DNA of 6,666 bases from positions 1-6,666 of the forward strand of contig QNAR01000099.1 of NCBI GenBank assembly GCA_003643975.1, read 5' to 3'. This DNA is from Thermotogae bacterium. GTDB lineage: Bacteria; Thermotogota; Thermotogae; Petrotogales; Kosmotogaceae. The notes under the pieces are model-generated. The model ran no database searches and was not told the DNA's origin. It saw only the letters and a program-made list of their open reading frames with translations. Position numbers and translations under genes: made by a program. Positions 5,707 through 6,666 of this stretch are shown in pieces (position 1 is the stretch's first letter; every line of letters starts with the position of its first letter).

Positions 5707-6514
5707 CTGTGAACCTTCCTTTCCTACACAGATAGCAATCAACTGAAAGGGCGACAGGTAAAGTAGCTATGTGTGTTGGATAGTACTCTACGCTGACAGA
5801 ATATGCACTCATGCCATTACCCAGCCCCTGGTAACCGAGTTTCAAAGCATTTATTTCCTTCAGTAGTTCTTCTTCCAGAATCCTATAAGCTTCTATGTGG
5901 TTTCTCTCTTCAAAGTCTTTAGTCAAAGCAAGTTTTGAAAGCAAGAGCGCTTCTTCAGAGGTTCCACCTATACCAATTCCCACATGTAGTGGGGGGCAGG
6001 CATTTACGCCAAAGGTCTTCAGATGGCCAAGAATTTTTTCCTTTAGGTCCTCAACATTTGATGAGGGGCGCATCATGAACAACGCGCTTAAATTCTCACT
6101 TCCGCCCCCTTTTATCAAAAACCTTATCTCCAACTGTGCACCTTCGATCATGAAGAGATGGCAGATTACTGGTGTATTATCTCCTGTATTTTTCCTTCCA
6201 AAAAGAGGATCAGCAACTACGGAGCATCTGTATGGCTGGGAAGTGTAGATATCTCTGACTGCACGCTCAAATGTTTTGCAGAGAGGCTCCTCCAATCTCA
6301 CTTCGTGGCCAAGAAAGACAAAGAACTCTACCATTCCTGTGTCCTGGCACAAAGGAAGACCTTCTCTTTGGGCGATTTTCATATTTTCCAAAATAATCTC
6401 TGCGAAGGGACCTTTATATTTTTCCGCTTCTTTTCGAACCGGTTCGTTGACAATTGTATTGGCCTTTACGAGTTCTTTTTTAACGAGCGTATAGATCTTC
6501 TCAGCTTTGATCAT
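5693..6514 (-). CDS. Class I fumarate hydratase (or L-tartrate dehydratase type), alpha subunit, [4Fe-4S]
   Basis: The 273-residue protein (numbered from ATG 6514) is the N-terminal-domain subunit of two-component class I fumarases. The three expected iron-sulfur cysteines are present: PLCQDTG (C56), NACPPLHVGIGIGG (C173) and SVDCYLCRKG (C260 by alignment; C263 is nearby). KGGGSEN (135-141) is the conserved glycine loop. Such enzymes carry an oxygen-labile [4Fe-4S] cluster, which fits an anaerobe. The start chosen is ATG 6514, with GGTGAT 3 nt upstream. An in-frame TTG at 6532 overlaps the upstream stop as TTGA but lacks a ribosome binding site. The gene lies 14 nt after the upstream coiled-coil gene and overlaps the beta gene by 14 nt, so all three are probably one operon. 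The fumarase versus tartrate dehydratase choice is not settled by sequence alone. Confidence 0.92.
   Translation of the reverse strand: MIKAEKIYTLVKKELVKANTIVNEPVRKEAEKYKGPFAEIILENMKIAQREGLPLCQDTGMVEFFVFLGHEVRLEEPLCKTFERAVRDIYTSQPYRCSVVADPLFGRKNTGDNTPVICHLFMIEGAQLEIRFLIKGGGSENLSALFMMRPSSNVEDLKEKILGHLKTFGVNACPPLHVGIGIGGTSEEALLLSKLALTKDFEERNHIEAYRILEEELLKEINALKLGYQGLGNGMSAYSVSVEYYPTHIATLPVALSVDCYLCRKGRFTVEDS
5714..5724 (-). promoter_or_regulatory. Ribosome binding site that sets a TTG start for the fumarase beta gene
   Basis: GGAAAGGAAGG lies inside the 3' end of the alpha gene, 7 nt before TTG 5706. It is the only good Shine-Dalgarno sequence near the start of the beta frame and decides in favour of this start. 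Confidence 0.75.
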
Positions 6515-6528
6515 AGCATCACCATTAT

Positions 6529-6666
6529 TCAAAGGTCTTTAAAAGCCATGTCTAAAAGGTTCTCATACTCCAGGTTCTTTTCATTGAGTTTGTTGTATTT
6601 CAATCGAATTTTCGTCAAGTCGCTTTCGAATTTTTCCAGGAGCTTCTTCATCTCCGTTTTAGAAGG
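6529..6666 (-). CDS. C-terminal end of an unidentified protein with a predicted coiled coil (5' end off the window)
   Basis: The last 45 codons are open to the right edge and end in TGA at 6529-6531. The visible residues are rich in Lys, Glu and Leu with a heptad-like pattern (LLEKFESDLTKIR, KLNEKNLEYENLL), suggesting an alpha-helical coiled coil and no membrane segment. An internal ATG (codon 6) has GGAG directly abutting it, too close to act as a ribosome binding site, so this is more likely the tail of a longer gene than a separate small gene. It lies 14 nt upstream of the fumarase alpha start and is probably in the same operon. I do not recognise the family. Confidence 0.6.
   Translation of the reverse strand, partial: PSKTEMKKLLEKFESDLTKIRLKYNKLNEKNLEYENLLDMAFKDL

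Noticed and set aside
5895..6248. A 117-codon plus-strand open frame opposite fumarase alpha
   Set aside because: It lies antisense to a well-conserved subunit and has no domain or convincing start signal.
6515..6532. TTG at 6532 as fumarase alpha start, coupled to the upstream stop as TTGA
   Set aside because: It is attractive as an overlap, but no Shine-Dalgarno sequence precedes it, whereas ATG 6514 has GGTGAT nearby and gives a typical N-terminus.

Overview
The window looks like a chromosomal stretch from an anaerobic, saccharolytic bacterium. By eye it is AT-rich (roughly 40% GC), uses many AGA/AGG arginine codons, has strong GGAGG-type ribosome binding sites, and uses GTG and TTG starts freely. 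An intracellular alpha-glucan toolkit beside a two-subunit oxygen-sensitive class I fumarase would fit the Thermotogota (for example a Kosmotoga-like organism). That assignment is inference; no marker gene is present.

Left part (1-4057): a compact alpha-glucan regulon built around a LacI-family repressor. On the minus strand the repressor gene (1231-2241) is followed, with a 23-nt overlap, by a glycogen-debranching-type enzyme (1-1253) that runs off the left edge. Divergently, on the plus strand, lies a GH13 alpha-glucosidase (2465-4057) whose residue after the nucleophile (Val) suggests alpha-1,6 specificity. The 223-nt divergent region holds two perfect tandem copies of a 14-bp palindrome, TGTAATCGATTACA. 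They overlap the extended -10 element and predicted start site of the repressor promoter. A degenerate third copy overlaps the spacer and -10 of the glucosidase promoter. The likely picture is a sugar-responsive repressor that controls itself, the debranching enzyme and, possibly by looping, the glucosidase. Both enzymes probably act on alpha-1,6-linked or branched maltodextrins in the cytoplasm.

Middle (4058-5214): a strong hairpin between convergent genes serves as a probable bidirectional terminator. Next is a minus-strand stand-alone SIS-domain protein (4085-5011) resembling the isomerase half of GlmS, without the glutaminase half. It is probably a sugar-phosphate isomerase or amino-sugar-phosphate deaminase. 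Its 203-nt upstream region contains inverted repeats and a LacI/CcpA-like operator candidate but no RNA gene that I recognise.

Right part (5215-6666): a minus-strand operon with the C-terminal end of an unidentified coiled-coil protein (6529-6666), then the alpha and beta subunits of a class I [4Fe-4S] fumarate hydratase/tartrate dehydratase. The alpha and beta genes overlap by 14 nt, and beta most likely starts at a TTG codon with an excellent ribosome binding site. I see no mobile element, tRNA, rRNA or CRISPR array. The most interesting element is the operator architecture of the divergent glucan regulon.
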